A DNA stretch of 64,000 nt from Aplectana chamaeleonis (GCA_029168955.1 JAPDOI010000115.1:1686001-1750000); one strand, 5' to 3'; positions 21,864-35,296 are shown, numbered from the stretch's first letter. Notes: a model not told the origin generated them from the sequence alone. Made by a program: numbers and translations.

Positions 21864-22524
21864 AAATTTCCAAAAGTTTAGCTTCCTGGCAAAAGTAATG
21901 ATTTGGCAATGTTATAACTACAAGAAATATAGAAGTTGACAAAACAAAATAAAAAAAAACGTCTTGAAATATCTTTGAAAATGATTTGGCACAAAATAAC
22001 CAGAACTAATGAAAAACTGGGAAATGTAGTGAAATAACCAAAACCGGATTTGGCGGTCATTCATAGGCCAACTTTTGATAAGTAGTGACTGACATGGGAT
22101 TGAATTTTACAAGCTCCTCCGTTAAACTTATCAAAGCGAAATCAAGCGCGCAACGGAAACCGTAAAACGTTTCATTGAAGATGTAATACGGAAATCAGGG
22201 TAGGTCAAGCTATGTGAACGTAATGCTCAAATCCGATGCGCGCTTGATTTTGCTTTGATAAGTTTAACGGAGAAGCTTGTAAAATTTAATCCCATGTCAG
22301 TCACTACTTATCAAAAGTTGGCCTATGAATGACCGCCAAATCCGGTTTTGGTTATTTCACTACATTTCCCTGTTTTTCATTAGTTCTGGTTATTTTGTGC
22401 CAAATCATTTTCAAAGATATTTCAAGACGTTTTTTTTATTTTGTTTTGTCAACTTCTATATTTCTTGTAGTTATAACATTGCCAAATCATTAATTTTGCC
22501 AGGAAGCTAAACTTTTGGAAATTT
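21864..22524. repeat. 661-bp long palindrome, copy 2
   Basis: Arms 21864-22152 and 22237-22524 pair nearly perfectly around an 84-bp loop. Related to 15898-16532 by the 'agcttcctggcaaaagtaat' outer sequence and the 'ttatcaaagcgaaatca' inner sequence. The two mirror-image open frames it contains (21878..22060 and 22325..22510) are a result of the symmetry. Confidence 0.9.
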
Positions 22525-25500
22525 ACCTAATAAAAACAGTTGAGCAATGAAAGAAAGCACTCTAGTCAATGTTTTTGACTAGATGTGTACATAAATTCGA
22601 AGGTTCATTGATTGAAATTCAATTTCAAGCCGGCTGATGTTCTTGATATAAGAGGTTATCGATGCCGATGATGTGGAGTGGGCTCGTCCACCATCAAAAG
22701 ACAAGAAACTTCAGGCTTCAAATTTGGCCCAAATCAGTGGTGTTTTAGCGATTTCTTCTTATAGGTCCTACTACATACTTGAGACCCAGAAAAGGGTTTA
22801 GAGAGAAAAAGACGACAAGCATATTTGATCGCGACCACTGCCTTTAAGAGTGTGTCGTATGCTTCCCCTTGGAATGGCTTTCTTAAAAGAAATAGGGCTG
22901 ATGTCGTTTGACATGCCATCCACTAAGACGCAAATTTCGTAACTGACTGACGTGTTCCTCTTATACATAGTAAGGATCAAGTCCGATTTGAAAAATCATT
23001 TTGTCACGAGTTGAATCTGTATCATGCACACATGAAACGCTTTATTTGTTGGAGCACGCGCTGTAATTTGAGGTTAAACAGGAGCACGTGCTCCCCTAGC
23101 AGGACGTTCCCTGACTGTACTAGAAACCGCCTTGTCTTCGAGTTCAATGCGTATTCGCCAGGCATTGTATGCGGCAGGCCGAGAATTGATACGAAAACAG
23201 AGTTCTCAAAAATATGAAGAGAAAAAGATATTATAGCTTAGAATCAATGGCTCCCCAAGATGAGTGAGGAACCTTTGACCAGCCCCGTATTACCTATGGT
23301 ATCACGGAAAAAACAGGTGCGTCCGCTGCCAGAATTTCGAGCAGTTGAGAGAAAATGTCTTCAATTGAGAGCAGAAAGCAAGTTTTGGTTGCGGCAGCGG
23401 CACGATTTATGGAGCTGAAGGAGTTAAGCGATGAGATGCAGAATCTTCTACTCCCATGTGAATTTGCGCATGTTAGGGGATTTAGACGGAAGGCTGACGT
23501 CAGCCGACATAGGATTAAACAACTTCCGTCATCACGATGCTGAGACGAGGTAACAGAAAGAGTCGCCCCAATGATAACGTCAGAACAAGGAAGGAAACTA
23601 GGCCTCTGGGAGAACTAGGAAGCGGGGGGAGGTGGCGCCAGGGACAAATACGTGTGATGAATGATCAAAGAGCCGCAACGGCTGAAAGGAGTATGGCTCA
23701 GTCCCGCCCACTGTCCGTCTCTGAGCCTTTAGAATAGCGCGATAGGCTTCTGGCCTTCGAACACTGGGCTCACATTTCCCGACATTCGAGAGCAATTAGA
23801 TAGAACCTTGAAAGGGTTGGCGAAGACGATCAGCAGCTCATTCGCCACGGCTAATTTCAGTCACAATTACTTCTGGGAGACACACCATTTTCTTGAGAAG
23901 CAATTTTGAAGCCTAGTCGGACTGTTTTTTGAGTGAAGGGGCAAAGTGGTGAGGGCATAATAAAGGCTATTTGCTTGACTTGAATCACTTCCCTTTACTT
24001 CGACTGACGTTCCCAATGCGGAAGTAGACTTCAGGTTCCACGCCCAGCACTAGAACTTTGAGATTACTCATGCATAATATACTGGCGTAAATCTAGTCGA
24101 AGGGCATCGCGACGAATGCCCTTCAGTCCAATTAAGCCGCGCACTTCTGAGCTCGGCAACAACGATCGATATGATGTTTTCACCACACCGAAACGAGCAA
24201 TTCAGGCCGCACATTTAGTGAGGAACGATGCGTGTTGTGAATAAAACTGACGCCGTACACCTCCAATGAAAACATAGCAATAAGAGAGGACTGGTTAAGA
24301 TAAGTCCATATGGTCTGTGCCACTCAATTAGGAAGCCGCGACGCTGCTCAACTGAAAAACTTGCTCGTAACGATGAAGGGATGACAGATGCTGACAGAAT
24401 GATTGCGCACCCATTAGATGAATACAGCTATCAGATTGAACGACACGTTTCTTTTTTGAAGTATGTACACCTCGGTACAGGCCTTCCTTCCGCCGACTGT
24501 AGCCCAGCAGATGGACGTGAACCGATAGGTTGCGGCGAGTCGTGCGGCTTTCGCAACACCACCAACCAGCGTGGTTACGATCGCAAACAACTATCTACAG
24601 CCACGCCTAATTCATTCACTAGACTAAATTTGCCGAGGCAACCACAAGGTATGTACGTTAGTCTTTTTTCTTGTGACAATACTCTAAGGCAGCTCAGATT
24701 AATGAAAACTTATGTTAATTAGACAAACTGAGTGAATCAGTATTTGTGAAGTCCTACAAGTACGTAAGTCGTCAAAAGGAGCCGTAAATGTGTAGAATCT
24801 CTAAAGACAGGTGCGCAAACCCTTTCATCGCTTTGAAAGTGGCGAATGACCCACTCCGCTTTTCAGATCACAAAGCTGTTTTTGCGTGTGTGTATAATCA
24901 TGGAGACGCGATTTCAAGACCACAAACAATGTTGACAATCCCAGCAGGGTCCATTCTCCGGATGGACAAAATAATGAGAGCGCTTTTGTGGGTATACGAA
25001 GCCTTCAAAGAGTTAAAAACTCGTAGCGGTTGGCTACGTAAATTGCACTATGACATGCAACAATCTTCCATAAATCTGAAAACTTACACCAATTAACCCC
25101 TTGTACAAAGGTGGGGCGAAAAAAATTTTGACCCTGGTGTTCCAAATTCCTAGTAACCTACAGTTGCGTCGAAAGTTCTAGTCCTCCCTGATAAGGGGTG
25201 CGGCCAGCATGGGCCGCAACGCACTCGATCGCAATCGCTGATCACCAACCGTCAACTCTGGCTTCGATGTTGGCCAGCGTCTGCGGTCCTTGGCGAATTC
25301 GACAAGCATTTCAAACGCAACTTCAGATTCCTATTGCAGGGTCCATATCCCGATTCCAGGGCACCATAAGTAGACTTTCCCCGCCCTACCTTTGTCCAAG
25401 GGTTTACACTACCGCTCGTAAGATTTGGTCAGAAAGCGGGGAGATCGGGTTCTAGCGCCTTTTTCGGCTTTTTTTGTATAACGCGCTTCAAAGTCAACTT

Positions 25501-25579
25501 TAAGCGAAACTAGGAAACATGTTCGTGATCCGGGTGTTGAGGGCTACTCAATGGTCTCGCCATTGTTAGGATTTCGTTG
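22525..25579. other. Intergenic, about 3 kb with no gene recognised
   Basis: Short open frames on both strands (longest 113 codons at 24381-24722) show no domain, no exon-like series and no start context I can defend. A 25-bp hairpin (gaagggcatcgcgacgaatg...) lies at about 24099-24125. A 'ccactgcctttaagagtg' block at about 22838-22855 resembles the ends of the 498-bp TIR family. Confidence 0.45.
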
Positions 25580-26007
25580 AGGCATCTTTCATAGTCCTCA
25601 CCGCAAGCGCGTGACGCATGGGAAGGGGCAGCGCGGTGGACTATGAAAGTTCTCACCGCGCGGCATGAGCGTGCCGCCCATCCAGCACCGCCCGAACTGC
25701 TATAGCGGCACCCCCCGAAGCATGTTTCACCATTTGAATCAATACTCGCTTCTCATTTGGAGTCCACTCGAACATTAATAATTCTGGAACTATACTACGC
25801 TACCGCACACGCCAATGGGAGCCAGTTTTTTTTTCAATGCATGTCACAGTTGAGGCCCGACTTTAACCCGCACCGCCATGGCGGTGCCGCCGGAGATTTC
25901 ATAGTTGCTTCCCGCTCGTCAAGAGCGTGCCACGCGGTGAAAAGTTTCATAGTCCACCGCTCATCCCGCGCGTTCCGCGCCTGCGGTGAGGACTATGAAA
26001 GATGCCT
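25580..26007. repeat. 428-bp fold-back element
   Basis: Termini AGGCATCTTTCATAGTCCTC and its reverse complement. The subterminal regions repeat 'ctatgaaa' and 'gcgcggtg' motifs in inverted order, so each arm is built of short internal repeats. No coding capacity. Confidence 0.8.
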
Positions 26008-27779
26008 GAGAACTATGGAAATTTCGCAATCAACCATGTATACGGTGGACACAGGGAAACGCAGGCAGAGACAGTAACGCCCCATCCGCCAAGGTACCGT
26101 AATTACAAACCTGGCTAGTCGCCAAACTTCTACTATAGTTCTCAACGTAATCACCACAAATGCTGATCAATTGGATAGCCCTCAACGCCAGGATCATGAA
26201 TATCAACATAGTTTTGCCCAAAGTTCAGTCTGAAGCGATTTATTCAAAAAGAACAAAAAAGACGCAAAAACCCGACCTCCCCTGCTTTCTCCCAAATCCT
26301 ACAAGCGATATTGCACCTATAGTATTGATCACCAATCTATAATTTATTTGAATTTTCAAGGGATGTTCGATGCCATTACGTTACCGTAACCAACCGCTTC
26401 GAGGCCTAAAACTGTTTGTGTTCAAACTCTCGGCATACTTCGGAAAGAAATGTTTTCAAGTTGTCAATTTCTAGAAGTGTTCTCAAATGTCTCGCGTGAA
26501 ATGGTCTTACTTCAGAGACTACTTGCACAAACCGTCGAATCCGTTTTTTCCTCGTCATAAGTAGTATTTAGCCACCTTTTCTAGTACAGGGTTGATAAAG
26601 TGGATTGTTTTGACCAGCTCCGAGAGGCTTTCACTTCCTCTTCAAATTTTTCAAAACATGTTTCAAGGTAGTTTTGTTTCCAATAACACATTCGACATCC
26701 ATCAATAATGTACCTTGAGTCGAAAAGGAAAAGCCATACAAATAAGTTGAAGGAGACGAATATATGTACATCTGTGTGTTAACCAGCCACAACATTTTTC
26801 AATCAAACGGGGGAGAAAACAGTCAGAAGTAGACAAATTTCGTTTGCGAACAACGTCAACAGAATTTTCACGAATAGACACACGTATCTTCCGAAGAATG
26901 GACGGAAAGAAAATGCTATTTTCGCCCGAAGGACAGGAAATCGAATTGCAAGGGGGGGGGGGGTGTATCGAATCGAGTTCCTATTGGCTGTAAGCCTTTG
27001 TGTTTTGAAGGGCAACGGACACTTGTCTAGACTGCGTCATCCCATCTAGAGGGAAGTGCGTCTCATGAAAAACGAATTTCCATTACCATGGTGATGTGGT
27101 GAATCGATGTTGTAGTGGGGAATCAGTTCTATGGGGGGGACGTATGGCAGTTCTCGTGCTGTCAGCCTAGTTTTCAGCTCAACAAACGAGCAGTGTTCGT
27201 TGATTTATATGGAAATATGTTTTCCACATGGATGGCCGGATGTTATGATTAGAGACCAGCCAGTGTTGCCTTTTCAGAGAAGCTGAAAGAGCGAACGGAA
27301 CACTGAGAGTTTATTATTGGGAGGGGAATAGCCAGAGATGAAGTCAACAACTACGAAAAGTCGCTTGCAAAGTCCTTCCTCGTACCACTCAGAGTCAGCC
27401 GCATTTGTTTGATTCCCCATAAAAGGTGAAGCTGTGGTTGAATTCCCCTCATGATCATTATGGGACCTTTCTTGTGAAAATCTATTTTCATGGAGGAAGA
27501 GAAAAGTTTTACATCCATTAGCTACCAGAGGATGAGTTACAAGGACCACGTCAGGGAATCCATTAGAAAACCCTGAAGTAGCTCTTGCACTACTATGAAA
27601 TCTTACCCTATTCTTGGAAAATGGAAAACTGACGATGACGAAAAAGAGAAAAATAGCCTCTCGCGCCCGTACTTGTGTCCGTTTTCGGAAGCACTTCGGG
27701 GCAACAACGCTGGTTTTCGAGCGACGGCGGGGTGGCGGAACACAACTAACTAGGGACTGCTTAAAAATTCCCGTGCCGA
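26008..27779. other. Intergenic, no gene recognised
   Basis: A G12 homopolymer run lies at about 26951-26962. The longest frame (27274..27792 minus, 172 codons) has no recognisable domain and overlaps the start of a family X repeat, so it is not called. Confidence 0.4.
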
Positions 27780-28480
27780 TTTGGAAAACCATGCTGTCGT
27801 TGCTATAGGTGTGTGGCAGTACATAAATGACCCGTGCTTAAAATTCCCTGAATGGCTGCAGGGATTTGAACAAATGGCATTGTCAATGCTTCACAAAAAG
27901 GTAAGGGTCAGGGAATTTTCGGGGTGTTCAGAAAAATTTCTCGGATTCGGCTCGAACTTTCAACTGGGGGTTATTTAGGGCGCTTGACCCGAATCTGGGG
28001 TCTATTCCCCGCCAGACTTAGGGTTTCTGTAGGTTACGGCAGACATAATGCCTTTTAACTAGCGTTACTTACCTTCAAATTTCGAAAATCGAAAAATGGA
28101 CCTCAAATTCATGTTCAGCGCGCCAAATAACATCCACAGAGAAATTTTGAGTCAAATCTGAGACTTTGACCAAACTACCGTATACCCACCGTTACACACC
28201 GTAATCCAAGGAACATTAATAAACCGACCACAGATTTGTATTAGTCAGCCCGAATAACCCCATTGTAAACGTTTTAAGACGATTTGATTGTAGCATTCTC
28301 GAAATCGTCAAAAGTCGTGCTTGGACAGCAAAATTTCCCTTTGAAAGCTTCGGACTAAATCAAACGGAATTTTTCCAAATATTGACAAATGGACCTCAGA
28401 ATCGTAATCAGCACCAAAAACAACCCCTAGAAAAAAATTTTAGGCTCAACCCGAGACAATTTTTTTGATCATCCTTAAAA
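27780..28480 (+). repeat. Dispersed repeat family X, copy 2
   Basis: The start ('ggaaaaccatgctgtcgttg', 'gacccgtgctt', 'gaatttcgggtgttcag'-like block) matches 39030-39440; the later part ('gtatacccaccg', 'gacaaatggacctcag', 'cgtaatcagcacc') matches 6830-7110 and 49800-50060. Diverged and non-coding. Confidence 0.65.
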
Positions 28481-29732
28481 TTGCCAATCGTGTAAATACT
28501 CCTTTTCTCTTCGCAAAGCTATGAAAATGCCCACTTTTGGAAATCTCTTGTAAATCTCTAAGATATTTATGGGATTTGGAAAACGAATTATCAATGCTGT
28601 GTCCCATATCTACAACTATCAAAACATGGTTCGATAAAAGCCCACGGGAAATGTAAGGTAAGCCAAGTCGAGGAAGAGTAGATTCTGGTAGAATGCTGGT
28701 TGAAATTACGCTACGAATAAACGATTTTTCGTCACTTTTTAAAAACGTCACTTTTTTCACCAACCTTTCTCATTTTTGTATATGGACTCGCCAGGTTCTG
28801 TGAACGTTGCCGTCAGCATTGCAGTCGAAAGTGAGGCCGAAGAAAAGGACTGTCGGAAGGACTTCTAAAGTTCGTCCTTCGTGATGCCTCCGCAGATTCG
28901 TCTTCCCTCAGGTCACTTCCACTGTCTCTTTTATTTTGTAGTCGTAGTTTAATGCGTCCGCAGAAGTATAAAAGCAACAAGAAAGCAAGTTTTTGTTTGG
29001 ATCAGAGCCGATTTTGAACGTCAGCGTGCAGAAAAACAAAGTTCTTCCTCAACGTAAAGCAACAGCAAAGCAACAGCGTAAGGATTTTCACGTCTCCCGA
29101 CTATGCAGTGACCTTTTCTGAGCACATCTCTAACCCCCAGAACGGTCTTTTTAGACACACCTTTAGATCACACTCCGAAGCAGGACCAGCTTCTCTGAGT
29201 CGCACGCCCCACCTGGTCCTCATTCGCTGAGGAACGAACGACTGACATTCCCTTCTCAGTTCATAAAGTCATTTTCAAAGAAGCCGTAGTCTTGAAGCAG
29301 TCATGTTTTTTGTATGGAACGATCCATCGCGGGTTTGGAAGCCTACTAGCGATCATATTCTTTTCCTAAACAGACGATATGAACAATTTGAGACGTCGTG
29401 CTGATAGAGCGGAGAATCTGACAGAGTACAGGTGTTGCTTTGGGCGATATTAGGGTTATACACCGATCAATTTCCGCAAAACACTTGGAATTTTCTTTAC
29501 TTCCTTTGTGTTCACTACCTGTTTTCGCCGACATTCACCAAAGTCATCATCATTTTACTTGGGGAACATTGGGGACACCACAGTAATAACTAGAAACTCT
29601 GACCTAGGAAGCAAAATGAAAACGTTTCCTTTCGAAAGTAGGAGGTTGAGAGATGAGATACCCTTACGAATTGCGGCTGCGACCTCAACTTTCATTTTTT
29701 CAGTAGCAATTTGCCTTGTGTGAAATCAACAC
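28481..29732. other. Intergenic, no gene recognised
   Basis: Only short frames. Nothing beyond AT-rich unique sequence could be supported. Confidence 0.4.
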
Positions 29733-30230
29733 CTTAAAGGCACTGTTCGCGATAAAAATCGCTTTTCTGTTTTTTTTTTGCCTATCTTGAAACCGGTCCC
29801 ATTCTGATTCCAATGATGCTTCTGGAATCGTACAAGACCTTCTGGGAATGGAGTTATGGTCCCTTAAAAACTGAGCTAGGGAAAATGATAGACGAGTTGT
29901 CCGAGGCTTGTAACTTCCGTCTTCTGCAGCCGATGTATGCGAGCTGACCTGAGTAAAAAGAGAACTTGAGAATGAAGGGAAGAACGGGGCTTTTGATCGG
30001 AAACCATCGCTCAACTCACGATTTCGAGTGTTCCTTTGTTCACGTCGAGGGGCGGGAAGAAGCGGGACTTGCCCACAATGGCGGGGTTTTCCCACTTTTC
30101 CAAGCCGTTTTGCGGCTCCTGGTTAGCTTTTCGTCCCGTTTTTTCGACGCGGTTCTGCTTCTGAGAGCCACGAGAAGCGTTTGCCATGGAAAATTCAAAG
30201 ATGAAGTTTATCGCGAACAGTGCCTTTAAG
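29733..30230 (+). repeat. 498-bp TIR element, copy 1
   Basis: Ends CTTAAAGGCACTGTTCGCGA and its near-perfect reverse complement. The interior (cttgaaaccggtcccattctg..., 'ttctgggaa.gaagttatggtccct') is shared in the same orientation with 51004-51500. Non-autonomous; the small frames inside are interrupted. Confidence 0.8.
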
Positions 30231-30978
30231 ACAACATGATGGAAGGCATGATTTTCTCCCGGCATCGAGCCTTTCGTAACTGGAAGTGGCTTAATACACA
30301 TGGCGTAGGAAGTTTGAGAAGCGTAGTCTAATCAGAGCGTGATCACTACTATATTGAGAGATAAGTAATGCAGAGAGTGGCTTGGGGATCACGATGATCA
30401 TTCTTGGGATTTCCGAGAAAAATTCCGGAATAAGTTATAGGAAAACAGGAGGCTGTTTTGAGACTTCTTTTAGAGCAACAACCCCTCCTAATCCTCCCCC
30501 GCCCCCTTAAACGATCTAAAGAGCTATCCGGAATGGCTTAATCTAACCCTTGTGTCAGACATTGGCCGGAGCCGTATTCGGGGGTCGGGCCAATCATTTA
30601 ATTTCCGTTTGTAGGGTGAGTAAGGGCGAGCTCCTGCATGGAAACATGCTTACTGCAGATGAGGATGCAGATCAGAACGATACATTTACCAGTCCTGCCG
30701 ACGCTAAAGTTCTATCATGAATTCGGCTACAGAATCGACATCCGTCCTTGCAAAACGAAACGCGCACCACAAATCACGTCCCCTTCTAATGGGCTAACAC
30801 ATATAACCCCTTTTCGCGTCGATTAATTCTCTTAACCCTGTATGCTTTGTTGAGGGGCAATCCCTATGCAATTTCAAGAGAAATCTCGGTGCTGATCACA
30901 TGAGTTTGGGCATTTTTTCGTCTTCTGGACGAGAATTCGTGAGGATATCGCAGCTATCGCCGAGTATGTTGAACACCT
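30231..30978. other. Intergenic, no gene recognised
   Basis: Nothing beyond short random frames. Confidence 0.4.
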
Positions 30979-31452
30979 CCTTTAAAGGCAGCATACACGC
31001 TCGTAAACGTGATTGAGATAACTATGGAAATAGAATGGTATGGCACAGATTACAATGCCTATGCATTTTGAAGCGCCAAAAACGACCCACAATGCCGCTA
31101 CATGAGTTTGAAGTTGCCCCCCCCCTGTATTTCCACGCCCCCTGTTTTTGCCCTTTTCCTGCAACGCAATATTGCTGGGTCATATTCACCGCTGGTACTG
31201 TTGGTAGATTGCCTAACAAGTGAGCCACATACGTCGCTGATGGCGAAGATGGCCCAACAACCCTGCGTTGGAGGAAAAGGGCAAATACAGGGGGCGTGAA
31301 AATACAGGGCGGGGCCATCTTCTAACTCATGTAGCGGCATTGTGGGGCGTTTTTGACGCTTCAAATTGCGTAGGCATTATGCTGTAAGCCATACGGTTCG
31401 ATTCACATTGTTATCCCAACCACGCTTCGAGCGTGTATGCTGCCTTTAAAGG
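30979..31452. repeat. 474-bp fold-back element, first of two abutting copies
   Basis: Ends CCTTTAAAGGCAGCATACAC and its reverse complement. Long inner arms (cgccaaaaacgaccc / gggcgtttttgacgc, 'cccctgtatttccacgcccc') pair across the centre. The last 10 bp (CCTTTAAAGG) are also the first 10 bp of the next element. Confidence 0.85.
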
Positions 31453-31950
31453 CAGCAGACACGCTCAAAAATGATATCAATTTTATGACATAAATCGAGG
31501 GTTTGGGGCAGGTAGTATGTGAAACTATCGAAAAAACGAACGAAAACTGTGTGCAAATAGAGGAATAACGATTATTTTGTTATCAGGCAAAAAAGGACGA
31601 GTTTTACTGCGCGCGGTTGAAATCGCAAATGTTAGCAACAAAACGATTGAGATAGGGAAGCCGATATACTCTTACAGTCTGTACTGGAACGTTCACCTCG
31701 TTGGAAGCATCAAAAACCAGCCAAAGTGACCGTATGAGAACAATCAATCTGGACGAGTTTGTATTTTGGGGCGGGGTTGCAGAAGCTCAGGGGCGGGGTT
31801 GCAGAAATTTTTCGATTTGCATTGCTGAAATTTAGTAGTTTTCCTCGTTTTTGACGCTTACAACGGCGTGAGCATTCTACTTGGAGCCATACGACCCCAG
31901 TAAAGTAGTTAACTCAACAACTTTTTCGAGCGTGTCTGTTGTCTTTAAGA
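31443..31950. repeat. 508-bp fold-back relative sharing a terminus with its neighbour
   Basis: Starts CCTTTAAAGGCAGCAGACAC and ends with the imperfect inverse. Its right part ('gtttttgacgctt', 'agccatacg', 'cgagcgtgt') matches the right part of 30979-31452. The palindromic CCTTTAAAGG at 31443-31452 serves both elements. Confidence 0.75.
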
Positions 31951-34062
31951 GCATTTTAACCGTAATACACGCTTAAGTTCTATAGCTGTAATTGATGGTG
32001 ACGCAGGGGTGGTCAAAGTCAATCAAGCGCAAGTGGGTGAGGCGGATGATGAATCACGTATAAAGTGCGTGTCGCATTAGTGAAACACTGATGTATTCCA
32101 CCTAGGATGTCAGAGTTAATCGAATGCTAATGAGGACATCACTCTCGACGACGTCAATCCAGACAAGACACGCGTCAGCGTCAATCCAGAGATTAGCCCA
32201 ACGAGGAAAAATATAATAAAAAGGAAGCAAGGCTGTCTGGAGCTGGATGAGAAGTTTCTCTCAAAGCGGATGCCAGATTGATTAGAACACGATTTTTTCT
32301 CCTGTCGCATTTGATTTTTCTGATAGCTGCCCATAACGGCACATTTCAACCCCAGGGGGAATATTCGGTATTATAGTGCAGCCTACGTCTACAGCAACCC
32401 TGCCTAGCGCAAAATCTCGATTTTTTAAGTACAAATAATTGACACGAGCTTGATTTCGCCTCATACAAATAATTTGTTTCGTTGAAATTTGATGCATCAC
32501 CACAATAGACAAGCTGCTCCTGCCACTTCGTTCGGTTCAAATGTAAGAGAAATAGCCCTCCGCCGTCTATTCTCTTTTTTTTCGGAATTGCTTATTTCAT
32601 TGATTCAAAGTTCTGTGACATAAACTATCGTCCAAAAGCTGTCGGACATCTTCTTTCACAGCATCAGGCTTTCGATGAATATCGGAAGGGGTGAATGAAT
32701 AGGGTTTTCGAATGCGTTGGATTGTTGTATAGAGATCGAGTTTTGTAGCAGAATCTGTGGACTAGAAAGTTTGAATCAGATTCGAAGGCGAGACGCGGAG
32801 GAAGGCTAATGTTCAGCGAATTCGCTCTTATCAATATTATAAGTAAATTACTGAGTTCTTCGCTGACACCGGATTTTATTACAACGACCTTTATAAAAAA
32901 CCAACTCATGCTATAATCGGCCCTTTTTGCTCTACCTACAATCAATCTCTTACATTTTCTGATATCCCGTCAAGATAGACACAGCATTCCTTCATTACAC
33001 ATTTGCTCAAAAAACCTCTGCAAGTTAAGTAGGAAATTACCGTCCAATTAGCATTACATCTTTCCCATGAGGACAAACTAAAAAGTCTACAAGACTCTTT
33101 TAATCGAATACCTGCAGGGTAGCATGTTGATTCCTACTCAGACGAACCGCCGCTCGGAGCGGGCCCGGAGAGCAACTCAAGCGATGTTGTCTCTACGCTC
33201 CGAGCGAAAATTAGCCATCTACTAAGGCGAGCACGATTCCGCTCGGAGCGATATTCAGTTGCATTTCGGACCGCGGTCGCTGTCTGGGCAATTTTCAAAA
33301 ATTCTTGCCCACTGTTGATTTTTTCTTTATTTCCACCTCTTCTCAAGAGGATGAAACCTCCTAAGAGGTTAGGGTACTTGGTACAGCCCGTGGGCAGAGG
33401 GTTTAATCCTGCCACAGGCCACGACAAGAATACCATTCCGGAATGGTCCGCATTGAGGAAGCCTTACTCACCGTGGGCCATGGGGATCCCTCGGTCGCCA
33501 AAAAAATTGTCCTCCAGAAAGTGACCCAAAGTCACCTCTCAGGAGAGGGCTCGAAAGGCCAACTGCCCGTCTCCACGAGACGAGCCGCCGATCACGTGAT
33601 CCGCTCGTTATCTCCCAAGGAACAACCAATCCTGCGTCTCCTCTTAGCATCGTTCAGCGGCAGAAATCGTGCCGCAATGATGCAGAATAAAGGACGTGGA
33701 TTATGCTGCGTAGACGTCTCCTATACTCCAACGTGGCGACATGACTTTTTCCGCTCGACTAGACAGAGGCCTTATTTCTTGCGATGGCACCGCAGTCGCC
33801 CGGGGGGAGGGGGGCGGACGGGAGCCGAGGCTGCTATTACAACCTGACGAGGACCGCGGTGGCATTTCGACCAGGGTCAAGCAATGTTGGAAATCTTCCA
33901 GAGAGGGGGTAGCCACCAAGCTCGACAAATTGGAGTGTCGCACCGCCGGATTTTTTCGATTCAATTTTTGTATTTCGGTTTTAATTCAGCTCCACCACAG
34001 AATGTTTTTTACACAACCACGAGTTGTTCAGATTTGTTTGTCAACCGCTGGCGACCGAAACG
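31951..34062. other. Intergenic, no gene recognised; hairpin cluster at 33140-33262
   Basis: Three copies of the palindrome-like CGCTCGGAGCG / ACGCTCCGAGCG within 33148-33252 suggest a small MITE. The 134-codon frame at 33443-33847 has no recognisable domain and is not called. Confidence 0.45.
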
Positions 34063-34765
34063 CTCGTCAAAACTGCAACTGTCCAAATAGCAAAAAAAAA
34101 TAGTTTTGGGGGGCCTTCTGGTGTCATATACGTTACTCTCACTGGCCGTAACTCAGCGGTTCGGTAAAATAGACCCAGCAATGGAGCAGAAAAAAGCAAA
34201 GCGGCTCATGTAGAGTGAGAAATAGAAAAAACCGCCCGTTGGAAAGAGTGGTCTAAAAAGGTCGTTTTTCCAAATGGCATTTTCAGCTTTGGTTTTCACT
34301 TTTAAGAGGCGGCAGTCGAATAGAAGGTATATCTGCTAAACGTTTATCAAGAACTACATTAGCTGCATTTTTTCTGAGAAACTTTTATTCTGGGATTTCT
34401 CACCTCACCGTTTTCACATGTGAGGTAAAAAATCACGAGTAATTTTTTTTAGAAAAAAACAAGTGAACGAAGTTTTCGATAACCATTCAGTAGATGCATC
34501 TTATGCTTGACTGCCGCCTTCTAAAAGTGAAAACCAAGGCTGAAAAGGCGATTCGAATAAAAAAAACGGCCTTTTTACACCACTTTTTCCAACGGCCGAA
34601 TTTTTCTATTTCTCACTCTATATTTCTCACGGCTTTGCTTTTTTCTACTTCACTACTGAGTCTATTTTACAGAACCGCTGAGTTACGGTAGAGGAATTTA
34701 TACGACACTGGAACGCCCGCAAGAACTATTTTTTCGCTATTCTAACAGTTGCGATTTTGACGAGC
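34063..34765. repeat. 703-bp long fold-back element
   Basis: Outer arms begin GCTCGTCAAAACTGCAACTG (inverse at the right end). A strong inner terminus (ctggtgtcatatacg... / inverse, 34118 and 34711) and about 215 bp of arm follow, with the blocks 'cgtaactcagcggttc' and 'ttttcacttttaagaggcgg' pairing with the right side. Non-coding. Confidence 0.8.
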
Positions 34766-35296
34766 ATTCAAATCTTCAGCAAAGTGGGCGGGTCTACGTT
34801 GAATTTAGCTGGGCCATTGTTAGGAAGGGGGTCACAAAGCTTTTTCCACGAATGGAGGGGTCGCAACAACGAACGCACTTTGTCCATTGGGTTGCTTGAC
34901 CCTGAATTCGACCCTCGGCCGCTGTCTGGGCGGTGACGTCATAATTGGGAGGAGCAGGTCCCACTCTGGACGATGGTTTGTCTGAGTAACTGCCAGCATG
35001 GATCTGTATCTAGTACTAGGTTCATAGAAACCAGCATGAGTGTTTGAACGATTATGCCATTGTTATCACCCAGGACAGGCCTGTCGCGGGCGCAGAGCAC
35101 AAGGGGTGTGCGTGAATGAAAAATATTTTTTTCGTTGCGTTAATCGTTAATTTTCGAGAAAAAACCGCGTTAACCCGTTGATGCGTTAATACGTTAATTT
35201 TGCACTTCGTTAAAAATGTTCAAAACATTACTTGACCACAACGAAACTTTACAAATCACCGGAGGTCCTAGATAAAAAAATAAAATAGACCTTCTT

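Noticed and set aside
21878..22510. Pair of mirror-image small membrane-like proteins
   Set aside because: They are the two arms of one palindrome read in opposite directions.
24381..24722. 113-codon plus-strand frame as a gene
   Set aside because: No motif and no neighbouring exon-like frames with proper splice sites.
27274..27792. 172-codon minus-strand frame as a gene
   Set aside because: No recognisable domain, no intron series, and its start overlaps a dispersed repeat.
33443..33847. 134-codon plus-strand frame as a gene
   Set aside because: No domain recognised; overlapping frames of similar length on both strands in GC-rich sequence.
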